From assembly GCA_024291935.2 (NCBI GenBank), contig CM044312.1, positions 47,064,001 to 47,128,000 on the forward strand: 64,000 nt of DNA. Direction: 5' to 3'. Positions 11,885 to 23,728 of the stretch are shown here, in pieces. A program made the translations under genes and the position numbers. Position 1 is the first letter of the stretch; every line of letters starts with the position of its first letter. The notes under the pieces are model-generated. The model searched no databases, was not told the DNA's origin, and saw only the letters and a program-made list of their open reading frames with translations. Origin of the DNA: Okapia johnstoni (taxonomy: Eukaryota; Chordata; Mammalia; Artiodactyla; Giraffidae).

Positions 11885-12130
11885 TGATAAACATAAATAA
11901 CACCACTTTTTGTTATATATGAAACTTGTTGAGAGTGTTGATCCTGAAGCTTGTCATCACAAGGCAAAAAATTTTTTATTTTATTTTGTACCTATATAAG
12001 ATGGTGAACATTCACTAAACTTCTTGTGGTTGGCATTTCATGGTGTATGTAAGTCAAATCAGTATACTGTATAACTTAAACAGTGCTATCTGTCAACTAT
12101 ATCTCAATAAAACTAGGAAGAAAATTAAAA
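11885..12130 (+). mobile_element. L1 3'-UTR inserted into the antisense L1
   Basis: Sense-oriented L1 tail: 'gaaacttgttgagagtgttg', 'tgtatgtaagtcaaatcagt' and 'caactatatctcaataaaac', ending in an A-rich tail at 12118-12134. Flanks 'gtacacaatta' and 'gggtacaatta' look like an imperfect target duplication. Confidence 0.72.
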
Positions 12131-12396
12131 AATTAAGGGTACAATTAAATGTTTTTAAGTCCGTTCACATGGTTATTATCACCACTATCTGATTATAGAA
12201 CATTTTCAATCACCTCAAAACATGCAGTACCCATTAACAGTTTCCCATTCACTTCTTTCTCTAGTCTTTGGCAATCACTAAATTTACTTTCTGTCTCTAT
12301 AGATTCGCCAATTCTGGGCGTTTCATAGAAATGAAATCATATAATATGTGACTTTTTATGTCTACCTTCTTGTATGTTTATAAGGTTCATCTGTGT

Positions 12397-13186
12397 TGTT
12401 GTTGTTCAGTCGCTGTCATGTCTGACTCTTTGCAATCCAATGAACTGCAGCACTTCAGGCTTCCCTGTCCTTCACTGTCTCCTGGAATTTGCTCAGACTC
12501 ATGTCCATTGATTTGCTGATGCCATCCAACCATCTCATTCTCTGTAGCTCCCTTCTCCTTTTGCCCTTAATCTTTACCAACATCATGGTCCTTTCTAATG
12601 AGTCAGTTCCTTCCATCAGGTGGCCAAAGTATTGGAGCTTCAGCTTCAGCATCAGTCCTTCCAATGAATATTCAGGGTTGATTTCCTTTAGGATGGATTG
12701 GCTGGATCTCCTTGCAGTCCAAGGGACTCTCAAGAATCTTCTCCAGCACCACAATTCAAAAGCATCAGTTTTTTGGGGCTCAGTGTTCTTTATAGTCCAA
12801 CTCTCATATCCATTCATGACTACTGGAAAAACCACAGCTTTGATTATATGGACCTTTGTGGGCAAAACGATGTCTCCACTTTTTAATACACTGTCTAGGT
12901 TTGTCAAGGCTTTTCTTCCAAGAAGCAAGTGTTTTTTAATTTTGTGACTGCAGTCAGCATCCACAGTGATTTTGGAACCCAAGAAAATAAAATCTGTTAC
13001 CATTTCCACATTTTCCCCATCTATATACCATGAAGTGAAGGGACCAGGTGCCATGATCTTAGTTTTCTGAGTGTTGAGTTTTAAGCCAGCTTTTTCACTC
13101 TCTTCTTCTACCTTCATCAAGAGGCTCTTCAGTTCCTCTTTGCTTTTTGCCATTATAGTGGTACCATCTGCATATCTGAGGTTGTT
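12397..13186 (-). mobile_element. BovB LINE 3' end, antisense, (GTT)n tail class
   Basis: Encodes the reverse-transcriptase C-terminal portion from just after the YADD motif. A 232-codon frame (13153-12455) starts MAKSKEELKSLL, where the consensus has [12 protein letters not shown], and runs through the conserved '[20 protein letters not shown]' block. The 3' tail is (GTT)n on the plus strand. Imperfect target duplication: atctgtgttgt and atctatgctgt. Lacks catalytic residues, so non-functional. Confidence 0.95.
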
Positions 13187-13198
13187 TATCTATGCTGT

Positions 13199-13413
13199 GC
13201 TGTGTGTGCTTAGCTGCTCAGTCATGTCCGATTCTTTGAGACCCCATGGACTGTAGCCCGCTAGGCTCCTCTGTCCATGGGAATTCTCCAGGCAAGAATA
13301 CTGGAGTGTGTTGCCATGCCCTTCCTCCAAGGGATCTTCCCAACCCAGGGATCGAACCCAGGTCTCCTGCATTGCAGGTGGATTCTTTATAGTCTGAGCC
13401 ACCAGGGAAGCCC
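13199..13413 (-). mobile_element. Bov-tA SINE, antisense
   Basis: Full length, head ending 'gccaccagggaagccc'. Perfect 12-bp target duplication tatctatgctgt at 13187-13198 and 13414-13425. It landed at the 5' edge of the BovB, within that BovB's own target duplication. Confidence 0.96.
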
Positions 13414-14294
13414 TATCTATGCTGTAGTGTGTATCAGTTCTTCATTCATTTTTATGGCTCACTGGTATTTCACCATATGGATATTCACCATATGGATTCA
13501 CTATATCCATATATCCAACTGATTTATCAGTTGGTGGATATGTAGGTTGTTTCCATTTCTTGGACATTATGAATAAACCTGCTGTGAACATCTGTGCACA
13601 AGTTTTTGTGTGAAAGTATATTTTAGTTCTCTTGAGTATACACCTCAGAGTAGAATGAGTCATATGGTAACTCTATATTTAATCTTTTGAGGGACATTTC
13701 TGAGGAACTAGCAGACTGATTTTTCAAATGGCTGCACCATTTTATAATCCCACTAGCATTATATGAGGGTTCCAGTTTATTCACATATCAACAATAGTTG
13801 TTATTATCCACCTTTTTAATTATAGCCATGCTAGTGCATGTGCAGTGGTATCTCACTGAAATTTTATTTACGTTTCTCTAATAGCTAATGATATTGAACA
13901 TCTTTTCATATACTTAGTGACCATTTGTATACTTCTTTAAAGAAATGCCTATTCAAATCCTTTGCCCATTTTTAGTGGGTTCTTTGTCTCTTCATTGTTG
14001 AGTTGTAAGAGTTCTTTATGTATTCTGAATACAAGTCCTTTATCAGATATATGATCTGAAACATTTTGCTCCCCTTCTGTATGTTGTCTCCTCACTTTCT
14101 TGATGGTGATGTCTTGTCCTTTGAAACACAAGACATTTTTAATTTTAATGAAGTCCAATTAATGTATTTTTCTTTTGTTATTTCTGCTTTGGGGATCATC
14201 TCTAAGAAGCCATTGCCCAATCTAAGGTCTTTTCCAGAAGAAAACATAGACATAAATCTTAGTGACCTCAGATTTGGGTCTATGATCCACATTG

Positions 14295-14512
14295 GGCTTC
14301 CCAAGTGGTGCTAGTGGTCAAGAACCTTCCTGCCAGTGCAGGAGACATTCAAGACACAGGCTCAATCCCTGGGCCAGGAAGATCCTCTGGGGGAGGAAAT
14401 GGCAAACCTCTCCAGTATTCTTGCTTAGAGAACCCCATGGACAGAGGAGCCTGGTGGGCTACAGTCCATACGGTCACAAAGAGCTGGACATGATTGAAGC
14501 GACTCAGCACTC
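14295..14512 (+). mobile_element. Bov-tA SINE
   Basis: Full length, in the antisense L1. Perfect 12-bp target duplication tgatccacattg at 14283-14294 and 14513-14524. Confidence 0.96.
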
Positions 14513-14560
14513 TGATCCACATTGAGTTAATTTTTGTACATGGTGTAAATAGGGGCACAC

Positions 14561-15200
14561 GATATTTTTAAGAATAAAATTTTAAAAATATATTAGAAAT
14601 AAGTTTATACTCATAATGAACTACAGCTTTCAAACTCCTAATATGTGTTGCTCTAAGATTTATATACCCCTAGACTATATGTTTAAATTGATTATATTTC
14701 ATCTTCATATTTCTTAGACTGAAATAGAAAAAGAAATATGACAACAAAGTGAACTTTTCTCTTAATAAAATGATCTGATAATGGAGTCATCAGATGCCTG
14801 CTGCCTGTGATATTCTGCATGGCAAAGCATTCCTTATCCCCATTGCCCTAGCAACAAGAAAGCTAAAAACAATCATGAAAGTGTAGATTATACATTTCAA
14901 ACAAACAGACAATTCAAAAAAAAACAGAATTTGAAATATCCAATAAAAGCATTCAATAAATAGCCCATGAAACCCAAAATAAATTTTTATGCACATTATA
15001 TGAAGATGAATGTTCTTTAAAGTTTCTAGTTCCCATTTTCATAAGTCATAAGAAATTTTTGTCTTTCTCTTAGATGTATTTTTCTGGATACTTATTTTTC
15101 TATCAAATTGTAAGTCCTTAAGTATAGGCACCTTGTCTCAACCACCTTTGTTTTTCTCCAACTCCCAGTGGTGTGTGATGATCTGGATTGTGTACTGCAC
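14561..15200. other. Single-copy-like AT-rich stretch
   Basis: Nothing recognised; very A/T rich at 14540-14760. Confidence 0.5.
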
Positions 15201-15209
15201 AACTCTAAA

Positions 15210-15531
15210 TTCTAAAGGATTCTAAAGGAAATTCTAAAGGACATCAATCCTGAATATTCATTGGAAAGACTAATACTGAAGCTGAAGCTCCACTAATTTG
15301 GCCACCTGATTCAAAGAGTCAACTCATTAGAAAAGACCTTGATGCTGGGAAAGACTGAAGGCAGTAGGAGAAAGGGACGACAGAGGGCGAGATGGTTGGA
15401 TGGCATCACCAACCAATGGACATGAGTTTAAGCAAGCTCTGGGAGATGGTGAAGGACAGGGAAGCCTGGCGTGCTGCAGTCCACGGGGTCACAAAAAGTT
15501 GGACATGACTGAGCAACTGAACAACAACAAC
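15210..15531 (+). mobile_element. BovB 3' end, (AAC)n tail class
   Basis: Last ~310 bp of BovB, ending 'gactgagcaactgaacaaca' plus AAC units. Perfect target duplication aactctaaa at 15201-15209 and 15532-15540. The 5' junction contains three near-copies of 'attctaaagg' (15208-15240), partly matching both the target and BovB's own 'cctaaagg', suggesting slippage at the join. Confidence 0.95.
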
Positions 15532-15540
15532 AACTCTAAA

Positions 15541-16574
15541 GGTACCTGCAGTGAAGCAGTGTCTGTCTGTCCAGTTGGACATGGTGGTCCTCAGCTGCAT
15601 TGTAAATTGCAGGCAACAAGTCTTGATATTTGTCGAGTTGAAATGAATTCCCATAGATTCCCTTTAGAATTAGTGGCAAGTTCTTGATGGACAGAATGCA
15701 TATGAGGAGGGCAGTTACAAGTGGACAGATGTCTGCTATATCTTTCAGCATATTTTAAGACAGATGTTAATCTTTGTTCTATTAAAAACTATAAATGAGT
15801 TAAGCAAGGAAGAGTTTGTATGGGGCAGGCCATGTGCACCCTGCAGAGTGCCAGGGGGCTGGCTTCAGACATGTTGCATGTTTTCTGAGAAACATTTTCT
15901 ATCTGCAGAATGAGGCATCTGACACCTACAACCTAGTCATCTACATTGTGTCTCTTCCTTTTCATCACAGAATTGAACTTGGTTTTTGAGTGACCCAGCA
16001 GCTGTTACGCTTTGGTGAGAGAGTTCTCCTCTCCCCATCACTTGCTCTTCTACCCCCACCTCCTCTGGCTTACTCTACCCAATTACCACACCAGAAACCG
16101 CTCTGTCTCTCTCTTTTCCCAAAGAGACGCTTCCTTTATTCAACTGCTTAAACAAATAAAACAGAGTTTCCCTTTTCCCTGAGCCACCTGCTCAAAATAC
16201 AAGCAGGAGACCAATTATAACCCAGGAGACAAATCCCCTTTGAACAGCTGATCTAGGGCATGGATTTGGAGGCTTATCGTCGGTCTGAATCACAGGGTCA
16301 TGCCAGGGTCATCCCTAGAGCAAATCGTCCCTTGGTTTCCACTGAGCTTACCCTGAAATGTGCAAACTGGGTCTCTTTTCCCATGGATTATGAAGCTATT
16401 TGGTGAAGGCTGCTCATCTGATGTACTAATCAGCATCTTGACATAACACATGGGAAGAGTTTAAAAGTTTGCCTTTGTATTGCAAAGCTTCTAGGGTAGT
16501 TTCTAATTATGTCCTTACAATTGGAGACAGAGGTCTGAGACTGAACTTGAAAAAATAACTTCCAAAGAACAGGG
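15541..16574. other. Single-copy-like stretch
   Basis: No repeat recognised. Somewhat GC-richer around 15960-16330. Frames are below 75 codons. Confidence 0.5.
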
Positions 16575-16740
16575 CAGTGCTTCTCAAACTTTCATGTGTA
16601 TACAAATCATGCGCGGATGTTGTTTAAATGCAAATTTTGATTCAGTAGGGCTGGGGTGGGGCCTGAGATTCTGCATTTCTAACAGGCTCCCAGGTGACGC
16701 TGCTGCCGTGGTCCATGGGGCACATTGTGAGTAGACTACT
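16575..16740 (+). mobile_element. MER20-type hAT element
   Basis: 'cagtgcttctcaaactttca' start, then 'gattcagtagggctggggtg' and 'gattctgcatttctaacagg'. The 3' inverted repeat is degraded. Confidence 0.82.
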
Positions 16741-17178
16741 TTATGCAGGGCTGGGCAAGAACCTTGCTGTTTGAGGATAATTAGCGAAATTGGGTATTCC
16801 TTAACTACTCCTCTTTTCAGCTTTCTCAGCTGCTCAAACTCAGCTGGATATTTTCTCATTTTTTGCCACTCTCTACTTAGTTCAAATCTCTATTGTTTCA
16901 GTGGTCATACTGGATTATATTTGTGTGCATTTCTACCTCCTAGATTGTGAGCACACGGTGTAAGGGATCCACTCTCATTCATCTTTGGATTGAGGGCATT
17001 TCGACTAGCAGCTAAACAGTAGGCACTCAACAGGTATTTACTGAATAAAAGAAAAATTGACAAAGTAAATCAGAAAATTAAGTTTTAACCACCTGTATCC
17101 TAAGTATCATAAAAGAGATAAAAAAGTAATTGACATGCTGAGAAAAATATTTGCAGCAGATAAAGATCTCATACGCGT
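16741..17178. other. Single-copy-like stretch
   Basis: Nothing recognised except a 3' segment 'aacaggtatttactgaataa' (17029-17048) that may be a scrap of L2 or MIR. Confidence 0.45.
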
Positions 17179-17600
17179 TATTGTGGGTTGAATAGTGTAC
17201 CCCGAAAGATATATTGAAATCCTAACCTCCAGTACCTCAGAATGTAGCCCTATATGGATACAAGGTCACCTCTGATGTAAGTAGTTGAAATGAGGAACTG
17301 TTCAGATAGGGTAGTCTATAAATCCAATATGACTGGTGTCCTTATGGGCAAGGGGATATAGATAGACACATGGGGAGAAACTTCCCTGGAGATGGACGAA
17401 GAGATTGAAGTGATATATCTACGAGCCAACAAACGCTTGGGCTGCCAGAAGCTGGAAGAGGTGAGAGGGAAGGAGCACAGTTCTGCCACCACCTTGATCC
17501 TGGACTTCAGTCTCCAGATTGTGAAAGAATAAATTCCTGTTGTTTAAGCCACCTAGTTTGTTGTGTTTTGTTATGGCAGCTCTAGGAAACAAATACATAA
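17179..17600 (+). mobile_element. MaLR/ERVL-type solo LTR
   Basis: 'ttgaatagtgtaccccgaaa', 'tgactggtgtccttatgggc', 'cttgatcctggacttcagtc' and a polyadenylation segment 'gtgaaagaataaattcctgt' then 'tgtttaagccacctagtttg' are typical of mammalian MLT1/MST-related LTRs. No internal retroviral genes beside it. Exact subfamily not assigned. Confidence 0.72.
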
Positions 17601-17925
17601 GCAACAAGGAAAAGAACAATTTAATAGCAAAGGGGGGAAAACACCCTTTAGATAGTGCACAAAAGAACAAATGCAAATGGCCATAAATGTAAAAAATGTT
17701 CAGAAGTGAATAATCAACACAATATAAATGGAACCAACATAGAATTTCTGTTTAAATTATTTTATCACTATTATTGTATTTATTTTACTAATATAAATTA
17801 GTTTTTTATAAAAAAAATAGAATAGTATTATGAGGGTTCAGGAAAATGGTCCCTCTTATGCACTTGAGGCCCCATTGCCTATGGATTTGACCTCTAAATA
17901 AATCTTTCTATGTCTTCTGCCACTG
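17601..17925. other. AT-rich single-copy-like stretch
   Basis: Long T/A runs at 17750-17825. Nothing recognised. Confidence 0.45.
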
Positions 17926-18115
17926 CCTCTTTCTAAGATGCCATCACTGACCTTCTGGGCAACTGAGTTAACCTTCTAAGTGGTCTTGTGACTCATTTTG
18001 CTTAAAGCAGCCAAAAGGAATCTTTTAAAAAACATAAATCAGACCATGGCAATCTCCTGCTGAAAACCCTTGAATGATAGCAGTTAGGATCATCCTTGTC
18101 AAGGCTCCCTCCCTC
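17926..18115 (+). mobile_element. L2 LINE fragment
   Basis: 'cataaatcagaccatggcaa' followed by 'tctcctgctgaaaacccttg' matches the L2 block that reads 'aaatctgatcatgtcactcc' then 'cctgcttaaaacccttc'. Ancient; boundaries approximate. Confidence 0.62.
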
Positions 18116-18389
18116 CCAATCACTGAACTCAACAAGGGCTTCTTCCAGCTCCTCCATGGGGCTCTTCTCTCTAGGGCCTGACACTTGACTAGTCTCTCTC
18201 TCAGGATGCTTGTCCTTCCACTCTCCACAGTCAGGTCTCAGCAGCATAGTCAGTGTTACTACCTTGGCATGCCTTCTGTAGTCTTGCTTAGGGTAGGTTT
18301 TCTCATGGTGCTCTCATTTTTCCCTTAAGATTTATTATATTTGAGTGCTTAATGCCTCACTCTGTCTAGACTAACTTCTGTAAACCAAA

Positions 18390-18603
18390 TGTGCATAGTC
18401 GCTCAGTCATGTCCAACTCTTTGAGACCCCATGAACTGTAGCCCGCCAGGCTCCTTTGTACATGGAATTTTCCAGACAAGAATACTGGAATGGGTTGCCA
18501 TTCCTCCTCCAGGACATCTTCCCAACCCAGGGATTGAACCCTTGTCTCTCGTGTCTCCTGCACTGGCAGACAGATTCTTTACCACTGCGCCACCTGGGAA
18601 GCC
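18390..18603 (-). mobile_element. Bov-tA SINE, antisense
   Basis: Full length; head 'accactgcgccacctgggaa' at the right. A tandem 'ctctcgtgtctcctg' variant sits in the head. Flanks aaatgtg and aaaggtg may be a weak duplication. Confidence 0.93.
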
Positions 18604-19512
18604 AAAGGTGAGTACTATCCCTATTTTACTCCCTGCTGTAACCCAGACTCCATTATGGAACTGAATATATAGCAGGCTATCAGTGTAAAGCTACTGACTG
18701 AATAAATGGAGGTAAGTTTGGCAAAATAGGCCAAAGTTCTTAGAAATGAGTATAATCTTTTAATTAGCAATCCCAGGAATATATTTCAAGAAAATAATTA
18801 GGGATACGTGTTAAGACTAGTTACATTCAACTTAAATAATAGCCAAATAATAGCAATAAAGTGGGAAAAATGTCTAAACATGGTCAGTTTAACACACTAC
18901 ACTTTGTACATTATAATAATTTTATGTAGGTACTCAAACTGATATATTAGTTGACAAAGATATATTAGTTGACATAATTTCTGTGATCAGATATTTTTGT
19001 AAAAGTAAAGGGATCCAATAACTTCTACTCACACAGAAAACATAGCCAGTGACTCTTGAAGGAAAACGTTGCTTACAGCTTTGGCCTCCTAGGGAATGGC
19101 CAGTTTTTAAAAAGCTCTTCCCACTGCCAACTTGCTCCTGCATTTTGTCCATCTGGACAAAATGTTCTTTGGAGGTCCCTTCCTCTTCAGGCCTTAACCA
19201 AGACTCTAATTGTAACCTGGAGAGATGGTCTGGTTCCTGTCTATTATGGGCCCCTGTCTATGGTCAAATACAGACTAGTGTCTATAGGGAGGAAGCCATT
19301 ACAAAGCTAGTGAGTTAGAATTCATATTTTTGGGGAAAGACAAATCTTTGTAAAATTAAATTTTTTAAAAGATACTTCCACAAATTCAAGCACATCAAGG
19401 GTACTGATAACAGATACAAAGACATTCATTTTTTTAAATCCCAAATAATTAAAGGAAATAATATAAAATTAAGTAATGTTCTTAAGGAATAATTTTGCTA
19501 ATAAGTATTCCC
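18604..19512. other. Single-copy-like stretch
   Basis: No repeat recognised. Two overlapping plus-strand frames of 84-89 codons at 19049-19318 lack any family feature. Confidence 0.45.
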
Positions 19513-19527
19513 TATCCAGAAACAACT

Positions 19528-19739
19528 GGGCTTCCCTGGTGACTCAGAGGTAAAGAATCCACCTGTAGTACAGGATACTTGAGTTTGATCCCTGGGTTGG
19601 GAAGATCTCCTGGAGAAGGGAATGGCAACCCACTTCAGTATGCTTGCCTGGGAAAACCCATGGACAGAAGAGCCTGGTGGTCTGCAGTCCATGGGGTCAC
19701 AAAGAGTTGGACATGACTGAGTTACTAAGCACACACACA
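19528..19739 (+). mobile_element. Bov-tA SINE
   Basis: Full length. 15-bp target duplication with one mismatch: tatccagaaacaact at 19513-19527 and tatccagaaccaact at 19740-19754. Confidence 0.96.
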
Positions 19740-19959
19740 TATCCAGAACCAACTACATAAATTCTGGGCCTAGTACAAAAATGGAATTGTAGGGTCCCTT
19801 GTTCAAAACTGTTCAGAATTTAAAGCCAGTGAAAGCAGGGCACTAAACTAAATGTGAGTCCTTCTGAGCCCAGGGCCCTATGCCTTGCACAGATTATATG
19901 CTCATGAGGCAGGTCTACAAAGCAAGTCCCATCCCTAGCAAAGAGATAATCTCTGTCTA

Positions 19960-20188
19960 GCACGGAAGTTAAGAGTATAGATTTTAGAGCCAGGAGAAGT
20001 AGATTTAAATCCCTGCTTTGCTACTTACTAACTGAGATTGTGGGCAAGTTATTTATTTCCTCTGGATTTTAATTTCCTCACCTGTATAATGGGCAAAATA
20101 ATATCACCACTCATAGGAAACTGTGAGCATGAAAAGATTTAAAGTGCTTTGACCAATGCCTGGTGTACAGCATATGCTCAATGTTAGC
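19960..20188 (+). mobile_element. MIR SINE
   Basis: 'tttagagccaggagaagtag', 'ttgctacttactaactgaga', 'gtgggcaagttatttatttc' and 'gcctggtgtacagcatatgc'. Confidence 0.88.
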
Positions 20189-20814
20189 TCTGAGCACACA
20201 TGCGTGCACACACACAATATGCGGTTAGAATTCACATCTTTGAATTTCAAAGCCACACCATTTTCCCTTTTTGCTTATGGAGACAATTTCTGTATGTGAT
20301 CACAGTTAAAGGTTTTCCTGCTCCTTTTCAATTCCAAGAATTTGAAAACAGGGCAAAATTCTCATCATTTTCCATCTCACAGAAAAGTCAAATGCATTAG
20401 TTTGCCTGCATCTTGCAGTTGGAACACAGCATGTGAGAAAGGGCACAGAACTCAGATTGGCCTGTTTGCTTTTTCTCGCTCCATTACCTGGTCTGCATGG
20501 CCTCACATAAAATCCTTCTCTAGGTTTTCTTTCCACGGCACAATTTATGCTATTAGTGCTGAGTAAAGCTGAAAGTAAACATTTCTACACCCTGCTCTAG
20601 TTTGATAGGGTATTTATTTAGTTATAGGTGCCATAGAAACAACAGCCAGATCAAAGCAGTCACCACATCTCCAAACATGGAGCCAGTGGTACAAGAGGAG
20701 ATCTGGCCAGCTTCCAAATAGCACTCATCTTGGGAAGGGTTCTCCTGAAAGGACTGAACAGATGCTACTGCCGCTGGTACTGAGACACCAGACCTTGGAA
20801 ACAAGCCTCAGCAC
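20189..20814. other. Single-copy-like stretch
   Basis: No recognised repeat. Short frames on both strands at 20200-20566 have no family signature. Confidence 0.45.
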
Positions 20815-21165
20815 CACTTAGCAGCTGACTGACCAAGTCCCTTCTCTGGGCCTTTTCTCATCACCTAACATGCCAGGGGGTTCCCAGGGGGCACTAGTGG
20901 TAAAGAACCTGCCTGCCAATGCAGGAGACATAAGAGATGTGGGTTCGATACCTGGATTGGGAGGATCCCCTGGAGGAGGGTATGGCAGCCCACTCCAGTA
21001 TTCTTGCCTGGAGAATCCCATGGACAGAGGAGTCTGGCAGGCTACAGTTCATGGGGTCTCAAAGAGTCAGACATGACTGAAGCAACTTCACATGCTAGAT
21101 GTCAGGACACTCTTCCCTACCTCAGAGGGTTGTTGTGAGGGCTGATAAAGAAATATGGGAAAAGT
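20815..21165 (+). mobile_element. MIR SINE split by a Bov-tA
   Basis: The left part (20815-20872) has 'ccaagtcccttctctgggcc' then 'ttttctcatcacc'. The right part (21110-21165) has 'cctcagagggttgttgtgag'. These are the successive halves of a MIR core, separated by the SINE at 20876. Confidence 0.75.
20876..21093 (+). mobile_element. Bov-tA SINE inside MIR
   Basis: Full length, with a 'gcactagtggtaaagaacct' variant head. Short imperfect target duplication acatgcca and acatgcta. Confidence 0.93.
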
Positions 21166-21374
21166 TTTTGTGACCAAATTAATATCTCCTCCTCTCTTGC
21201 AAAATTTCAAGAGAATGGCTGAGGAATATGCGTCTGGCTGGTGAACAAAAGTCAGCGCTTGTTGTTGTGCTTCTTCTTTCAGTAGTTTCAGGGTCTAGAG
21301 ATTTGCATACAAAGAAAACCAGCCATATCATGATGCAAGAGATTTACCCAAAGAAACTAAAAGCTGAAGCTTTG

Positions 21375-21512
21375 CAGTCAGCAGAGCAGGATTTGAATGC
21401 CAGCCTGGCCACTTACCAGGCTAACTGAGTGACTCAGTGTAAAGAAACCCTCTCAGCCTCAGCTTTCTCCCCCATAAAACGGGAGTAAGAACACTGCCTC
21501 AGATGATCCCAG
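21375..21512 (+). mobile_element. MIR SINE fragment
   Basis: 'caggatttgaatgccagcct', then 'cagctttctcccccataaaa' and 'cgggagtaagaac' follow the MIR order. Confidence 0.7.
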
Positions 21513-21575
21513 AGTTGTAATTTTACAATTAAGGCAGAGCACTTGCTGCTGTGTTTTGCTGTTTGATGTGAACCA

Positions 21576-21628
21576 AAGTGTTAATCGCTCAGTTGTGTCT
21601 GACTCTCTGCGACCCCATGGACTGGGGC
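21576..21628 (-). mobile_element. Very short BOV-A2/Bov-tA 3' end, antisense
   Basis: Only about 50 bp: 'gctcagttgtgtctgactct' followed by 'ctgcgaccccatggactgg'. Severely 5'-truncated insertion. Confidence 0.85.
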
Positions 21629-22560
21629 TGTTAAAGGATTATATTTTGAGTAGAAGAGACTAAATTATATTAACAGGCAAGTTCTAGCTTGTCACAACCA
21701 ACACAGCAAGCATTTTGCCAGGAGTGATTTGGAAGTCTTCTGTCATCTTGTGGAACACTCAGTCTAGCTCAGAGACTCAGAGGAAATGTCTAACTTTATC
21801 CCTTCACAAAACAGATCAAACTCAGTACCCGCCAATCATTTCCAAGGGGAACTTGAAACATTTTCTTGAAAAAGAGCTCTAGTTAGCACGGTTTAAGGCA
21901 GGTTTATGTGAATGTTATCTATACTCCAACCTATAGAAAACAACTTATAAATCTGTGAAAACTGCACTCAAATTAGATATGTTTAAAAAATGACTGAGGT
22001 CGGACACAGCTCTTTTAATTTTCTTGGACTGTTACAGCTCTGGATAATGAAAGAACATTGTGATTGTGAAACTGGGGCCTTCTAGCAATTGATTCTAATG
22101 GCAGCCAAGCTCAGTCTTTATGACCATGGCTTTGAGATGTCTGAAGCTCTTCCCTTCTGTCTGTGGGCACTGTGGTGCTGTGCTTAGAGCTCCCTCAAGG
22201 ACTAGAGATCATTCTGCCAATGCCAGGAGTATAGCTTACAACTGAGTTCTCCTTGGGCACCACCCTCTGTGGAAGGGAGGCTTGTCAACGTCGTGCCATA
22301 TGCAATGAGTTGGAGAAGGAGGACTCGGCATCTTGCCTGGATTTGGGACAACCCCAAAGGGTCCCAGAGCTCCCCAAGGAATCCACGGACACCTTTACTG
22401 AAACCACATCTCTGTTCAACATTTCCCTCTGCCCAATCTTGCTTCTTTCATTCCCTTCAGATGCTGTTTCCAGGAGTACTCCCAGTAAACCCTGATGTAG
22501 GAAATAAGACCCAAGACACTTCTCTAGGACTCTCTCTTGAGAGCTTCAATAAACTTACAG
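21629..22560. other. Single-copy-like stretch with possible LTR relic
   Basis: 21629-22220 shows nothing recognisable. 22225-22555 has an LTR-like feel: 'agtactcccagtaaaccctg', and a polyadenylation-like 'caataaac' at 22547. I cannot name a family. An open frame at 22269-22811 runs from here into MER5A and is not a gene. Confidence 0.35.
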
Positions 22561-22770
22561 CAGTGGTCCCAGTTGGGGGTGATTTTGCCCCCAGGGGAGA
22601 TTTGACATGGTCTGGAGACATTTCTGGTTGTCTCTACAGAGCAGGGTTGCAGATGTCTAGTGGGAAGAGGTTAGCTATGCTACTAAATATCCTACAGTGC
22701 ACAAGACAGTCCTCCACAACAAAGAATTATCTGACCCCACTGTCAATGGGGTTGAGGTTGAGAAACCCTA
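22561..22770 (+). mobile_element. MER5A hAT MITE
   Basis: 'cagtggtcccagttgggggt', 'ggagacatttctggttgtct', 'tcctacagtgcacaagacag' and end 'gaggttgagaaaccctag'. Full length (~190 bp in the family). Confidence 0.93.
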
Positions 22771-23116
22771 GGAGAGAGGTGTTTGGGGCATGGTTATTTC
22801 CAGGTATATGAATGATGATGGAGAGTAAGTTTTGCAATTCAGACCATCAAACAGTGCTTCAGGTGAGAAGAGTATCTATTACCATGAGCCTCAACTTCCC
22901 TCCCCCAACCCCACTTCTTCTGTCTACGTGCCTACTGACTCTTGATACTGATTTGCTCTGAAAAACACCCCCTGTGGTAGAGCCTCAGCATTGCTCCTAT
23001 TCTCAGTTACATGCAGCAGATGACACTGGAAGACATGAAGCAGCACTGCTCACTGATAGTGTTCTTAAATGAGGCTTTTTCCTCTGATGGCCTTCTACTT
23101 TCCCCCTCCCTCTTTG
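22771..23116. other. Single-copy-like stretch
   Basis: Nothing recognised. Confidence 0.45.
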
Positions 23117-23304
23117 GTGCTTCCCTGGTGGCTCAGCTGGTAAAGAATCTGCCTGCAATGAGGGAGACCTGGGTTCGATCCCTGGGTTGGGAAAATCCCC
23201 TGGAGAAGAGAAAGGCTACCCACTCCAGTATTCTGGCCTGGAGAATTCCATGAACTGTATAGACCATGGGATGGAAGAGTTGGACACAAACGAGTGACTT
23301 TCAC
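23117..23304 (+). mobile_element. Bov-tA SINE, 3' part rearranged
   Basis: Head and mid-body are intact. After 'ctggagaattccatg' the region normally reading 'gacagaggagcctggtgggc' is replaced by 'aactgtatagaccatgggat', an internal deletion of about 25 bp. No clear target duplication. Confidence 0.9.
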
Positions 23305-23645
23305 TCCCACTTTTAATGTCAATAGTAAGCTTACTGGCCTGTTGTTTTTCTGGAAAAACTCTTTCATTAACTAAGAAATAGCTTATTTGCTACTTTACTT
23401 AGTGGTGGGAGGTCTCATGCTCTCATGAGCTAGAGCTATTTCTTCACACACATCAAACCAGGTTGAGTTCATGTTACAAATGTGCCACATTCTACAAATA
23501 GTTAACATTGTAGACTGTGCTTTTAAAAGCCAATTTGACTTCCAGAGGAATCAAAGCCTTCACCCCAGTAGGGGCCAGGCAGCGAGAGATTTCTGAAAAC
23601 TCCTCCTTCTCTGGTAGGAATGAGGCACATTTGAGGGAACCTCTG
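23305..23645. other. Single-copy-like stretch
   Basis: Nothing recognised. Confidence 0.45.
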
Positions 23646-23728
23646 GCGGAGCCTGGTGGGCTGCTGTCTATGGGGTCGCACAGAGTCGGACACGACTGAA
23701 GCGACTTAGCAGCAGCAGCAGCAGCAGC
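23646..23728 (+). mobile_element. BOV-A2 3' end with (AGC)7 tail
   Basis: 'ggcggagcctggtgggctgc' to 'gactgaagcgacttagc', then AGC repeats (23708-23728). Strong match to the young BOV-A2 3' monomer; the 5' truncation leaves about 80 bp. Confidence 0.93.

Larger units (their letters stand above)
11838..14560 (-). mobile_element. Old L1, antisense, interrupted four times
   Basis: One antisense L1 read in pieces: 11838-11880, 12131-12396, 13426-14282 and 14525-14560, covering the 3'-UTR and the ORF2 C-terminal half. The breaks are an L1 tail (11885-12130), a BovB (12397-13186), a Bov-tA placed at the BovB edge (13199-13413) and another Bov-tA (14295-14512). A short local duplication of 'ttcaccatatgga' occurs at 13469-13498. 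Confidence 0.85.

Noticed and set aside
12455..13153. 232-codon open frame as a host gene
   Set aside because: Translates to the BovB RT C-terminus downstream of YADD, inside a bounded antisense insertion.
22269..22811. 180-codon plus-strand frame
   Set aside because: Its 3' half is MER5A DNA transposon sequence and the 5' half has no protein signature.
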